A stretch of 64,000 nucleotides of DNA from Arenibacterium halophilum (GTDB lineage: Bacteria; Pseudomonadota; Alphaproteobacteria; Rhodobacterales; Rhodobacteraceae), in contig NZ_VCPC01000004.1 of NCBI RefSeq assembly GCF_005938225.1, forward strand, positions 416,991 through 480,990, written 5' to 3'. The position numbers and the translations under genes were made by a program. The notes under the pieces are model-generated. The model was not told the DNA's origin and searched no databases. It was given only the letters and a program-made list of their open reading frames with translations. Each line of letters opens with the position of its first letter. Positions within the stretch are counted from its first letter, which is position 1. Below are positions 1-8,679 of the stretch, one piece after another.

Positions 1-119
1 TCATTTGTTGTACTGCTGATGATTCTTGAGGCGAGTTGTCCGGGGGCTACACGAATGATAATGATACCCTTGCAACTTCAGTTCAGAAGATTGCTAAAAT
101 CCGCTCGGCAGGAGCTCAC

Positions 120-830
120 ATGCCAGATTTTGAGCAAGTTATTTCTAACAGGGAGATACGGGCCCTCAGGCACTCGCGGCCTTATCGAAACCTGCGAGAA
201 TCAGTCGATCAATGCAAAGAAGCCGCGCAAGACTTACTTGGGGAAGACATGGAGAATGCGCATCCAAAACTTCTCGAAAGAAGTGTTGTAATCACGTTTG
301 TAACGTACGTCGAAGTATACTTCAGAGACATGCTCGACGCCATTTTCAGGAAATGCGCTCCAAGCTTTTTTATTCCCAAGTTGAAGCATATACACAGCTT
401 AAAGTACGATATTGAAGATCTTATTGATATCTACAAGCGGCAAATTCATCCACTTGAGCTGGTTTCGAGTGAGGCTTCATTCCAAAGTGTAGAGAAGATA
501 GACAAAGTATTTTCGAAGTTTCTTGGTAAGAGTGTTTGGACGGAAGCGATAGGCCTGCAAATTCGCATCAAAGATCGACCGGAGACTGCCGTACGCTTTG
601 AGCCGGAGTACTTAAATGGTTTGGCAAGGATATTTTCGCTGCGACACGAGTTGCTGCACAACCCAAGGCAGGACTTCCAGCTAACCAAAGAAATCCTGAA
701 GGACATAGATAATGCGGACGGTCTGCTCCTAGCTGTCGATGTTGTCCTCTGCAGCATGCTTAGCGACCATGTGGACCCAGAGCTGACTAAGGCGGAAGCG
801 GTAGAAATCAACGAATCAGCGAGAAACTGA
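120..830 (+). CDS. HEPN-like hypothetical protein
   Basis: No family is recognised with certainty. The all-helical-looking product has an RHELLH segment (Arg175 to His180 counted from the ATG at 120), which fits the Rx4-6H motif of HEPN RNases and HEPN-type toxin or defence proteins. ATG at 120 is preferred because AGGAG lies five bases upstream; a TTG at 36, in the same frame after a stop at 27-29, would add 28 residues. The gene is clearly richer in A+T than mtaB and dapF next to it, which suggests acquisition by transfer. The 150 bases after its stop hold no gene. The HEPN assignment rests on one short motif and is tentative. Confidence 0.6.
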   Translation: MPDFEQVISNREIRALRHSRPYRNLRESVDQCKEAAQDLLGEDMENAHPKLLERSVVITFVTYVEVYFRDMLDAIFRKCAPSFFIPKLKHIHSLKYDIEDLIDIYKRQIHPLELVSSEASFQSVEKIDKVFSKFLGKSVWTEAIGLQIRIKDRPETAVRFEPEYLNGLARIFSLRHELLHNPRQDFQLTKEILKDIDNADGLLLAVDVVLCSMLSDHVDPELTKAEAVEINESARN

Positions 831-979
831 CTTGTACACGATTGTGGCCGGTATCTTTCGCGATATTTTCGGCGTCGTTTCTCTAGTCCCGAATGCTGCC
901 GATCGTTCGACACTAGGCCGGCATCAATAAAGTTTGGCTGGGATCAATTCGCAAAAAAAGTTGCACTATTCTCGCCCGC

Positions 980-2230
980 TCACGCCAGCAGCACCTTGCC
1001 GTCATGCCCCGAAATCACGCGCTGCACGATGCTCCCCTCGGCAGCAGGCTCAGACAGCATCACCTCGGTGAACTGCTCGGTCCGGCCCATGGTGGCGTTT
1101 TCCATCAGGATCGCGTGTGTCTGGCCAACCTGCGCCGCCAGATGGAGCGCCACCTGAGCGTCGCAAGCCGCGCGCAGGCGGGCGGCGCGGTCTTTGATGA
1201 CCTTGCCGTTCACCTGCGACGGAATCCGCGCGGCCGGGGTGCCTTCGCGTTTGGAGTAGGGGAAGACGTGCAGCCAGGTCAGCCCGCAATCCGTCACCAG
1301 CTTCAGCGAGTTCTCGAAATGCGCCTCGGTCTCGGTCGGGAATCCGGCGATGATGTCGGCGCCAAAGGTCATGTCGGGGCGCAGGCGGCGCGCCTCTTCG
1401 CAAAAGGCGATGGCATCGTCGCGCAGGTGGCGCCGTTTCATCCGCTTCAGGATCAGGTCGTCGCCATGTTGCAGCGACAGGTGCAGGTGCGGCATCAGGC
1501 GCGGTTCGGTGGCGATGGCCTGCATCAGGTTCTCGTCGGCCTCGATGCTGTCGATCGACGAAATCCGCAGCCGCGCCAGATCGGGCACCAGCCGGAGGAT
1601 GCGCATCACCAGATCGCCAAGGCGCGGCGTGCCGGGCAGATCGGCGCCCCAGCTTGTCAGGTCCACGCCGGTCAGCACCACCTCGTGATAGCCCGAGCCG
1701 ACCAGCCGCTTGATCTGGTCCACCACCACGCCCGCAGGGACGCTGCGAGAATTGCCACGGCCATAGGGGATGATGCAGAAGGTGCAGCGATGGTCGCACC
1801 CGTTCTGAACCTGAACATAAGCGCGCGAGCGGGTTCCGAAGCCGTCGATCATGTGGCCCGCGGTTTCGGTCACGGACATGATGTCGTTCACCTGCACCGG
1901 CTCGGTCCCGAAATCGCCCGCCAGCCCCGCCCATGTTGCGGGCTGCATCTTCTCGGTGTTGCCGATCACGGCGTCCACCTCGGGCATGGCGGCGAAACGT
2001 TCCGGTTCGATCTGGGCGGCGCAGCCCGTCACGATCAGCCGGGCCGTGGGGTTTTCGCGCCGCAGACGGCGGATTTCCTGCCGCGCCTTGCGCACGGCTT
2101 CGGCTGTGACGGCGCAGGTGTTCACCACCACGGCGTTGTCCAGCCCGGCCTGTCCGGCCAGGTCCTTCATCGCTTCGGTTTCATAGGCGTTCAGCCGGCA
2201 CCCAAGCGTGGTGAACCGGGGGGCTGTCAC
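980..2230 (-). CDS. mtaB: tRNA t6A37 methylthiotransferase MtaB
   Basis: A radical SAM methylthiotransferase that converts N6-threonylcarbamoyladenosine-37 in tRNA to its 2-methylthio form. The N-terminal UPF0004 domain has the cluster cysteines Cys11, Cys39 and Cys70. The radical SAM domain has the CxxxCxxC motif at Cys145, Cys149 and Cys152 (CDHRCTFCIIPYGRG). The length of 416 residues is normal for MtaB. Its ATG overlaps the dapF stop codon by four bases, so the two genes are probably translationally coupled in a dapF-mtaB operon, a pairing common in alphaproteobacteria. Confidence 0.93.
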   Translation of the reverse strand: MTAPRFTTLGCRLNAYETEAMKDLAGQAGLDNAVVVNTCAVTAEAVRKARQEIRRLRRENPTARLIVTGCAAQIEPERFAAMPEVDAVIGNTEKMQPATWAGLAGDFGTEPVQVNDIMSVTETAGHMIDGFGTRSRAYVQVQNGCDHRCTFCIIPYGRGNSRSVPAGVVVDQIKRLVGSGYHEVVLTGVDLTSWGADLPGTPRLGDLVMRILRLVPDLARLRISSIDSIEADENLMQAIATEPRLMPHLHLSLQHGDDLILKRMKRRHLRDDAIAFCEEARRLRPDMTFGADIIAGFPTETEAHFENSLKLVTDCGLTWLHVFPYSKREGTPAARIPSQVNGKVIKDRAARLRAACDAQVALHLAAQVGQTHAILMENATMGRTEQFTEVMLSEPAAEGSIVQRVISGHDGKVLLA

Positions 2231-3060
2231 GACAGCGCCTGCAGGAATTGCGGTGTGAGGGTGCCCGAAAACACATGCATGGTCGGCCCCGTCATCCAGA
2301 CGCCATCCTCGCGCCAGTCGATCAGGAGCCGTCCGCCGTCAGCATGTATTTCGACTTGCCGGCCGGTCAGCCCCCGACGCGCGGCCGCCACGGCCACCGC
2401 GCAGGACGAAGACCCCGAGGCCCAGGTGATTCCCGCGCCGCGTTCCCACACCCGCATCCGAATCGCGTTGTCGCCGATCACCTGCGCGACCTGCACATTG
2501 GTGCGCTCGGGGTACAGCGGGTGGTGTTCATAGCGCGGCCCGAAGCTGTCCAGCGGGACGGCCTCGGCATCCTCGACGAAGAAGGTGCAATGCGGGTTGC
2601 CCATGCCGGTGGCGACGGGGCCGCCCTCGATCGGCAGTTCCAGCGTCTCCATCGCCTCGGCCAGCGGAATCTCGGCCCAGTCGAGCTGGGGCTGGCCCAT
2701 GTTGACGCTGGTCAGCCCGTTGCCCGCATCCCGCGCCAGCAGGGTGCCACGATCGGTGGTCAGCGCCAGATCGCTCGCGCCCGATTCGTCCATCAGGAAG
2801 CGGGCGATGCAGCGCGTGGCATTGCCGCAGGCGGCCGACTGGGATCCGTCGGAATTGTAAAAGGTCAGGTGCGTGCCGCCGTCGCGGGCCGACATCACCG
2901 CCAGCTGATCGAATCCCACGCCGAAATGACGGTCGGCTATGGCGGCCACCAGCGCGCCAGACGCCTCAGACGCCTGCGCGCGCCAATCCAGCACGACAAA
3001 GTCGTTTCCCAGCCCGTGCATCTTCATAAAGGGCAAACCAAGGGGCGCGCGCGTATCCAT
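2227..3060 (-). CDS. dapF: Diaminopimelate epimerase
   Basis: Interconverts LL- and meso-diaminopimelate for lysine and peptidoglycan synthesis, in the cytoplasm. The N-terminal MKMHGLGNDFVV signature, the first catalytic cysteine in AACGNATRC and the second in ASGSSSCAVAVA are all present. ATG at 3060 is chosen because it sits about a dozen residues before the conserved start of the fold; an upstream ATG at 3090 would add ten residues without support. The length of 277 residues is typical. It is the first gene of the dapF-mtaB pair. Confidence 0.94.
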   Translation of the reverse strand: MDTRAPLGLPFMKMHGLGNDFVVLDWRAQASEASGALVAAIADRHFGVGFDQLAVMSARDGGTHLTFYNSDGSQSAACGNATRCIARFLMDESGASDLALTTDRGTLLARDAGNGLTSVNMGQPQLDWAEIPLAEAMETLELPIEGGPVATGMGNPHCTFFVEDAEAVPLDSFGPRYEHHPLYPERTNVQVAQVIGDNAIRMRVWERGAGITWASGSSSCAVAVAAARRGLTGRQVEIHADGGRLLIDWREDGVWMTGPTMHVFSGTLTPQFLQALS

Positions 3061-3276
3061 GGGCGCGCATATAACGCCGGTTCTGGTCATATTCCAGAGC
3101 GATGCGCGAAAACCGCGATTGAGGGCTTGACCATTCCCGCCGCCTTGCCTAGGAACCGCGCCAGCAGGGCAATCTGGATTTACCTTCTGGTTGTCTTGTC
3201 GCGATTTAAGCGGTTGATCCCCCCGGGAGTTTCAGCTTAGACAGCAGGACGCCGACGCATCGGTGTCGACAAGAGT

Positions 3277-3352
3277 GGGCCGTTAGCTCAGTTGGTAGAG
3301 CAACTGACTTTTAATCAGTGGGTCGCAGGTTCGAATCCTGCACGGCTCACCA
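3277..3352 (+). tRNA. tRNA-Lys (TTT)
   Basis: A 76-base cloverleaf with encoded CCA. The acceptor stem GGGCCGT pairs with ACGGCTC, with one G-T wobble. The anticodon loop is CTTTTAA with anticodon TTT at 3310-3312, and the T arm contains GGTTCGAATCC. Its last 17 bases fall inside the 19-bp repeat that bounds the mobile element, so this gene is the integration target and insertion leaves it intact. Confidence 0.97.
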
Positions 3353-3354
3353 CT
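3336..3354. repeat. Attachment site attL (19-bp direct repeat)
   Basis: TCCTGCACGGCTCACCACT covers the 3' half of the T arm, the acceptor strand and CCA of tRNA-Lys plus two bases. An identical copy lies at 11708-11726. The flanking bases differ on both sides, so the repeat is exactly 19 bp. The core of a tyrosine-recombinase site is expected here, two bases from the end of the integrase gene. Confidence 0.93.
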
Positions 3355-3356
3355 TC

Positions 3357-4475
3357 TCATAAATTATCCTTTCCCTGTTTGGGTTTGGTGTCGGATTTGA
3401 CGAACCTCTTGGGAAGGTTCGCCAAATTGCGCTCGCCATTGGGACGGGCAATCAGTTTCTCAATCGCGGAATCGGCCATGCCTTCGCGGCCAGCGGCCTC
3501 GGTGTAGCGCTGCACCAGGGCCAGCGTTTTGTGCCCAGTGACCGCGCCGATCTCGTGCGCGGTGGCCCCGGCCTCGGCCAAACGACGCGCGCAGGCCTTC
3601 CGCAACCCGTGGGCGGAACACTGGGGCAGTTTCGCATCTTCAGTCCAACGCTGCATGAGATTGCCCAGCCCACCAGCGGAGCGCATCGTGCCTTTCTGGG
3701 TGGCCAGGAAGGGACGGTCCTTTGGTAGCCTGTCCAGCACCTCGGCCAAGTCCGGATGGATCGGCACGGAAACCAGCACCCCGCCAGAACGCTGCGTCTT
3801 CTGACGCCGGTACTCGATCTTGCCGTTGCGCACGTTCTTCGGCCCCAGCTTCACCGCATCGACTCGTGCAGCGCCGGTGTAGAGCATCAGCGTTACCGCC
3901 GTATGCGCCAGCGTGCCAGGCTTGTGGACCGCGAAGAACTGCGCCAGCTCGTCCTCATCCCAAGTATGGAAACCGTCACCGCCGACGCGAAACGGCTTCG
4001 TTGCGCGTGCAGGGTTGTCGCCGCGCCAGTCCAGCGTGATCGCAAAATCCATCAACTGGATCAGCCGCTTGCGCAGGTTGTTCGCTGCTGTCGGGGTTTC
4101 GGCCTTCTCCGCCAGGATCGTCTGCACATGCCGCCTCTGCATCAGCCGCACCGGCTTGTCGCAATGCTCCTCTCGAAACTTCTCGACGATCCCGCGATAG
4201 ACCTTCTGTGTGCTCAGCGCGAGATCAAGGAACTCGGGCGAGCGATACCAGAGCGCGACAAGCTGGCTGACGCTGTAGGGCTTGGTCCGATCCGCCCCGA
4301 TCAACCCGCGCGTCTTGTGCCCGTTCACGGCATCCTCATAGCGCCGAACAAAATCCTCCGACCCGTACTCACTCCCCAACTCTGCCGAAAACCCACCCTT
4401 GCGAAATCGCCACCGCCGCTTCCCGTGCCGGTCGAAATAGGCCGTCGCGCCGGGAAACTGCTTGCGGCGTTTCAT
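3357..4475 (-). CDS. int: Tyrosine recombinase (integrase)
   Basis: Site-specific recombinase that would integrate and excise the element at tRNA-Lys. From the ATG at 4475 the catalytic residues are Arg204 (GAARVD), Lys226, His289 and Arg292 (AHGLRKA), His315 (GHKTL) and the nucleophile Tyr324 (VQRYTEAA). An N-terminal arm-type DNA-binding region and a core-binding SAM-like domain precede the catalytic domain. This start is preferred over the ATG at 4487 because it forms an ATGA overlap with the stop of the upstream small gene, implying coupled translation. The 372-residue length is normal for tRNA-targeting integrases. Confidence 0.93.
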   Translation of the reverse strand: MKRRKQFPGATAYFDRHGKRRWRFRKGGFSAELGSEYGSEDFVRRYEDAVNGHKTRGLIGADRTKPYSVSQLVALWYRSPEFLDLALSTQKVYRGIVEKFREEHCDKPVRLMQRRHVQTILAEKAETPTAANNLRKRLIQLMDFAITLDWRGDNPARATKPFRVGGDGFHTWDEDELAQFFAVHKPGTLAHTAVTLMLYTGAARVDAVKLGPKNVRNGKIEYRRQKTQRSGGVLVSVPIHPDLAEVLDRLPKDRPFLATQKGTMRSAGGLGNLMQRWTEDAKLPQCSAHGLRKACARRLAEAGATAHEIGAVTGHKTLALVQRYTEAAGREGMADSAIEKLIARPNGERNLANLPKRFVKSDTKPKQGKDNL

Positions 4476-4645
4476 GGGCGATCCCACGGATTGTTGACCT
4501 CGTCGGTCTGCTTCTCGGTGCTGTAGATCACGACCTTGCCGTCACGGCTGATCTCTGACCGCACGACCGGAATACCCGCATCCCGGTACGCCTTGAGGTA
4601 TCGTGTCAATTCGCTCTGCGTCAGGGTCGCGCGGGGCATGGCCAT
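4472..4645 (-). CDS. Small protein coupled to the integrase
   Basis: A 57-residue protein that I do not recognise. It starts with ATG at 4645 behind an AAGGGA ribosome site and ends in an ATGA overlap with the integrase. Its N-terminal half looks helical (LTQSELTRYLKAYRDAG) and is followed by a short beta-rich segment. Its place between the HTH gene and int suggests a recombination accessory or directionality role, but no motif proves it. An in-frame ATG at 4687 would add 14 residues without a ribosome site. Confidence 0.7.
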   Translation of the reverse strand: MAMPRATLTQSELTRYLKAYRDAGIPVVRSEISRDGKVVIYSTEKQTDEVNNPWDRP

Positions 4646-4661
4646 GGGGTGTCCCTTTCCG

Positions 4662-4901
4662 TCAGAGGCTGTGGTGCTGCGACTCACCCAAGGGTAAGCG
4701 CGGCTGGTCGCCTTCAGGGCGTTTCACCCTGGTCGCGTTCTTCTGGAACCGCTCCCAGCCGCTCATGGTCAGAAGCTTGATTTTTGTGGAAATCTCGACG
4801 AACTCCAGCCGTCCATCGTTCATCAACGCGCGAACTTGCGCAGCGCTTAATCCGACAAGATCACCCAGCTCTTTTGGTGAAAGCAGTTTTTCCTGTGCCA
4901 A
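4662..4901 (-). CDS. Excisionase-like HTH protein
   Basis: A 79-residue protein with an N-terminal MerR/AlpA-like helix-turn-helix (about residues 6-32, LSPKELGDLVGLSAAQVRAL) followed by a short wing-like strand. Small proteins of this kind next to an integrase usually act as excisionases or as activators of int. The start codon is TTG at 4901, with GGAG six bases upstream. It heads the leftward operon xis-like/small gene/int and diverges from the XRE repressor, whose operator-like palindrome lies in the shared 109-bp gap. Confidence 0.78.
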   Translation of the reverse strand: MAQEKLLSPKELGDLVGLSAAQVRALMNDGRLEFVEISTKIKLLTMSGWERFQKNATRVKRPEGDQPRLPLGESQHHSL

Positions 4902-4985
4902 AACCCTCTCCTTTTCGTAAGGTAGTGCGAATCGGGTTGAATGCGCTCATGCGCGATGGTCCGATAACGAAACACAACGAATAAC

Positions 4986-5016
4986 GTTCATTTGTGCGTA
5001 TAGCATTCAAATGAAC
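4986..5016. promoter_or_regulatory. Palindromic operator of the divergent control region
   Basis: GTTCATTTG and CAAATGAAC form a perfect 9-bp inverted repeat with a 13-bp spacer. The right arm overlaps the ATG of the XRE gene at 5011. A bound dimeric repressor here would block its own gene directly and probably the leftward integration operon too. The palindrome is read directly; its use by the XRE protein is inferred. Confidence 0.7.
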
Positions 5017-5466
5017 GCAACTGCAAGTGGATTGCTGTCGAAAATGGCGGATCGCCCCTACAACTACCTGAGCGCCCTCGGCGCGCGCATCGCGATTGCG
5101 CGCAACGAGTTGGGTATGTCGCAGGCGAAACTGGCTGAAGCACTGGGAATCTCGCTGCGCGCTTACCAGAGCTATGAGCTCGGCAAGCGCTCGATCCCAG
5201 TCGAGGCGCTGGTCGAGATGCACCGGAAATTCGATGTGGACCTGAATTGGATTTTGTTGGGAGTTGAAGCTGTACGTATGAAACATGACATCGCCGCCCT
5301 TGAGGAGTTCGAGGTCGCGCTGGACAGGTACCTGTCCGACAGCGGCACAAGGCTGAAAAGCGAAAAGCGTGGGGCGATTGCTGCGCGTTGGTACCGGTCC
5401 TTTCTGGAAGGAAAAGAGATCGCCATGGACGACGTCCACACCTGGATCGAATTGTTGAGAGAATGA
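5011..5466 (+). CDS. XRE-family helix-turn-helix repressor
   Basis: A 151-residue regulator with a Cro/C1-type HTH at about residues 20-80: LGARIAIARNELGMS, QAKLAEALGIS, then RAYQSYELGKRSIPVEAL. It most likely controls the lysogeny-like state of the element by repressing the divergent excisionase/integrase operon and itself. The region after the HTH has no domain I recognise. It is co-transcribed with a small membrane protein through an ATGA overlap. Confidence 0.9.
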   Translation: MNATASGLLSKMADRPYNYLSALGARIAIARNELGMSQAKLAEALGISLRAYQSYELGKRSIPVEALVEMHRKFDVDLNWILLGVEAVRMKHDIAALEEFEVALDRYLSDSGTRLKSEKRGAIAARWYRSFLEGKEIAMDDVHTWIELLRE

Positions 5467-5774
5467 GAATGGAACTAAGGCAACCCGACAGGTGGCAGCG
5501 CCACCAAATGGCGACAATCGAGCGGATTCAGGCCGACGTAGGCCGGTATACACGCCCTGTGATGAGCATCATGGGTATTAGTTCGTTGGTGTATCTAATG
5601 ACGTGGGGGCCTCTGTTCGTGTTCTCTGGTTTAGGCAACATTCCTTCGCCCCCTATGCTCATAGCGGCTCTATCCGCATGTATCACAATCCTGACCGCCC
5701 CAGCCTTCCTACTGGCAGTGGGAATCGAGAGTTATTTTTCCCGTCGTTTAATTCGTATCGGGTTGACGCACTAA
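5463..5774 (+). CDS. Small membrane protein coupled to the repressor
   Basis: A 103-residue protein with two predicted membrane segments, around residues 38-57 (GISSLVYLMTWGPLFVF) and 65-88 (MLIAALSACITILTAPAFLL), and a basic N-terminal region. Its ATG overlaps the repressor stop (ATGA), which fixes this start. I do not recognise the family. The coupling to the repressor suggests a role in control, immunity or surface exclusion of the element, but nothing in the sequence proves any of these. Confidence 0.7.
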   Translation: MRMELRQPDRWQRHQMATIERIQADVGRYTRPVMSIMGISSLVYLMTWGPLFVFSGLGNIPSPPMLIAALSACITILTAPAFLLAVGIESYFSRRLIRIGLTH

Positions 5775-5842
5775 GCGGTGTCGGGACCAATTAATTTTTT
5801 GCCTTTTTTAATTTTTTCCGGATGGCAACAGATACTGCGTTT

Positions 5843-7381
5843 TCAATGATTGTGCACATCTTTGGATGCGGCCCAACTGCTCGATGTGGAGGAATCGGAA
5901 GGAGCATAAATCTTTTCAGTGGGTGGCAGTGAGCAAATCAAACCAATGCCCAAATAATCATTTAAGAAGCCGCGTTGCCAGCTATCGGCATCTACAGGGC
6001 GATCAATAATTATTGCTTGTTCAGGCTCCTCACCCGCGTCAGTTCTCAGTCGATACGCATACTCTTTAACTTGTCCAACAGCCAGCCTCATTCGCGTTGA
6101 CAAAGACCTCTGCGAAACCGTTTTCACCTCAAATATTGCAGCTTTGTTGGGCCCCCATTTCACAAACAAATCCACGGAGTTAGGGTCAACTTTTACCTGT
6201 GCTCCTTGCGCCAGGTATCGCTCTGCAAAGCGTAGTACGATCTGGTCGTGAAGAACTGTTTTGGCATGCCTCTTCATTGCTCCATCGAGCACACTTTGAG
6301 CCAAATCTTGAACGGTTGAAGATGGATCTGGAGCGTCACGAGTGAATAGCTGACTTGGGTCAAAATCAATCAGGCGCACAGGGCCATTTGTAGTCGGCCT
6401 TTCATCCTGGAAAAGTTCTTCAGCTTGCGAATTATCATCTGAACCCGACTGTTCAGATGCAGCGACGTTTCTCACGTTTTCGAAAGTGAAATCATAGCTT
6501 CCGAAGCTTTGAAACCAACTTAGTCTATCTGCGATATCATGCCCACGGGGCAGCCAAAAACTTTCAGCCTTGGTTTGTTCTTGGCACATTGCCTTAAGGT
6601 TCGCCGCATCATTTTTTGCGCCCTCAGAAAGTGCAATTGTTGTTCGTCCGTCAGTCTCAAACAAACCAGTTTGGTCCAGTATTTTGAACCAATCCTGGAT
6701 ATTTCTCCTGAGTCTCGTTTCGGAGTGGGCCGAGGAAAGATCGAGAGAAAGTGACCGAGCCTTCAGGACGTCAGTCAATGCGGCTTCCCAATCATCATTT
6801 GTTTTGCATGGAAGTAAAATGGCCCGACATTCGTCTGCGGACAGACTTGGGTCCTCTCCAAGTTCGAGTAGCCCCAGAAGAACCTGTAGTATTAGAACTC
6901 CAGGCTTTATCAAGACGCCAGATTGAACGTGCAAATCAATCAGACTATCCGGGACCGTGATTCCACTCCCATGAAGCGCGTCTCTAATCGCTTTTGAGCG
7001 ATCGTGCTTTTGACCATTCGGGTACTGGTAACGAAAAACTTGCATTTGAACGAGTCGCTTAAATGAAACCACCCCGGCAACAAAAGCTTTCGCGACGTCT
7101 GTCAGTACTAATTTTGTGCTGAGTTTGGTGGATACGATCAAACCAAGTTCAGATAGAATCTGTTGGTAATCTCGCCAAGCATCTGCTTTGCCATCCCTCT
7201 CGTTGGCGGTCAGCAAGCCAGCCTCCAACATTAGCTCAGTTATTGAGCTGCCAACTTTGGTTTGGCCTTGAAATGGTAGAGCGCAACTTAGCATGCCACG
7301 AATCGTCTGCTCGTCAAACCCAGCTGCATGCTGGGAAAAGCTCCACGTGTACCCTGGATGTGGAAGTGGCCTTATCAACAT
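5843..7381 (-). CDS. Putative type II restriction endonuclease (PD-(D/E)XK)
   Basis: A 512-residue protein directly after a C5 methyltransferase: the stop and start read TGA-A-ATG with a single base between them. The C-terminal third carries a PD-(D/E)XK-like core: Asp404 in VDLFV, Glu418 and Lys420 in FEVKT, and a GQVKEY motif at 436-441 typical of this nuclease fold. The N-terminal 350 residues show no domain I know and may bind DNA. I infer a restriction enzyme from position and motif. The coding sequence is A+T-rich compared with chromosomal neighbours. I cannot assign a recognition site. Confidence 0.75.
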   Translation of the reverse strand: MLIRPLPHPGYTWSFSQHAAGFDEQTIRGMLSCALPFQGQTKVGSSITELMLEAGLLTANERDGKADAWRDYQQILSELGLIVSTKLSTKLVLTDVAKAFVAGVVSFKRLVQMQVFRYQYPNGQKHDRSKAIRDALHGSGITVPDSLIDLHVQSGVLIKPGVLILQVLLGLLELGEDPSLSADECRAILLPCKTNDDWEAALTDVLKARSLSLDLSSAHSETRLRRNIQDWFKILDQTGLFETDGRTTIALSEGAKNDAANLKAMCQEQTKAESFWLPRGHDIADRLSWFQSFGSYDFTFENVRNVAASEQSGSDDNSQAEELFQDERPTTNGPVRLIDFDPSQLFTRDAPDPSSTVQDLAQSVLDGAMKRHAKTVLHDQIVLRFAERYLAQGAQVKVDPNSVDLFVKWGPNKAAIFEVKTVSQRSLSTRMRLAVGQVKEYAYRLRTDAGEEPEQAIIIDRPVDADSWQRGFLNDYLGIGLICSLPPTEKIYAPSDSSTSSSWAASKDVHNH

Positions 7382-7382
7382 T

Positions 7383-8438
7383 TCACGAAAGTGCTCTTAC
7401 GATCTCCCTAGCAACGGCTTTGGCCATCAAAGGGGGCACAGCGTTTCCGACTTGGCGATAGGCCGCAGTTGGCCCTCCTGCGAAAATCCACCAGTCTGGG
7501 AAAGATTGAAGCCGCGCCGCTTCACGAACTGTAATGTGGCGATGCTCGGAGGGATGAATGAACGGCCTTCCTCCACCGGCACCAGAGCCGACCAATACGG
7601 TCCCGGAAGGCCGCTCAGGATGAATCCGATCTGTATGATCTTTTCGGTCGCGACCGCCGGGCTCGACTAAACTATACCGGTCCATAACGCGCTGAGAGTG
7701 TTTCCTAAGCACATGGTTTGCGACGCCAGACACGTTTACCAAAGCCTCACCTGCTGTACGGTAGGGACGGAGACCTGTATTATTTTCAGGCCCATGAGTC
7801 GGCTCGGGCCAAGAAAATTTTCTCGCTGAAGCGCTATCCTTAAAGCCGATCAACAAGACGCGCTGTCGGAATTGAGGCACTCCAAAGTCGGCAGCATTCA
7901 GCTTATTGATCAATAGATGAAAACCAGTCTCTGCTTCAAAACATTCAACTAGCCGCTGCCAATCCCGACCTTGGTTCAGAGTCATGATGCCCGGTACGTT
8001 CTCGAACAAAAATACCTGTGGCGACAACTCACGAATGAAGCGCGCGTAATCAAACACAAGCTTCCCTCGGGGGTCTTCGGTAGAGCCCCGAGATCCCAGA
8101 ATGCTGAAAGATTGGCATGGCGGGCCGCCAATGACTACGTCAATCGACTTTCCTGTCACCGCTTCAACATGGGAACCTGACAACTCAGAGATATCATGCG
8201 GCTCAACTACATGGTGATTTCCACCAAGGTTTTGGGCTAAGGTGTCACAGTAATAGGGTACAAGATCGCTAGAGAAAGTCGGCGACAAGCCTGCGAGAGC
8301 AAAGCCTAGGTCTAAGCCTCCCCCACCGCAAAACACTGATGCGTATCGGAGGCCTACTTTTCTTGAAGGCAGGGTTTGCGAGTTGAGAAAGCCAACATAG
8401 TCGCTCTCGATATCTTCAAGGCAAACCGCTCTGTTCAT
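7383..8438 (-). CDS. DNA (cytosine-5-)-methyltransferase
   Basis: Methylates cytosine C5 at the restriction site to protect host DNA. From the ATG at 8438 the motifs are I (FCGGGGLDLGF, 36-46), IV with the catalytic cysteine (GGPPCQSFS, Cys108), VI (FENVPG, Glu146), VIII (QFRQRVLLIGF) and X (YRQVGNAVPP). ATG at 8438 is chosen because GGAG lies seven bases upstream, whereas an ATG at 8480 has none. The gene precedes the endonuclease with a one-base gap, so methyltransferase is made first. The variable target-recognition region between motifs VIII and IX is short. Confidence 0.92.
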   Translation of the reverse strand: MNRAVCLEDIESDYVGFLNSQTLPSRKVGLRYASVFCGGGGLDLGFALAGLSPTFSSDLVPYYCDTLAQNLGGNHHVVEPHDISELSGSHVEAVTGKSIDVVIGGPPCQSFSILGSRGSTEDPRGKLVFDYARFIRELSPQVFLFENVPGIMTLNQGRDWQRLVECFEAETGFHLLINKLNAADFGVPQFRQRVLLIGFKDSASARKFSWPEPTHGPENNTGLRPYRTAGEALVNVSGVANHVLRKHSQRVMDRYSLVEPGGRDRKDHTDRIHPERPSGTVLVGSGAGGGRPFIHPSEHRHITVREAARLQSFPDWWIFAGGPTAAYRQVGNAVPPLMAKAVAREIVRALS

Positions 8439-8679
8439 TTCTCTGCTCCACGTCACACTGGTCGCCCTCTGCCGTCGCATAGCCAGCCATGGGGGATAGC
8501 TGCGTCAACGAGGTTTTTAACTTCTCTGGGTAAACAAAGTTTTCACTCTCGTCGAGCCTTATCTGGTGGAGAGAGGTCCTTCATGACCTAAATGTGGTGA
8601 AGTGTGCGTCGCTCACTCCGGCGTGCCTATGTTGGCTATCAATGCGTCAGCCCCCGATCCATCTCGCGATCCCGCACTT

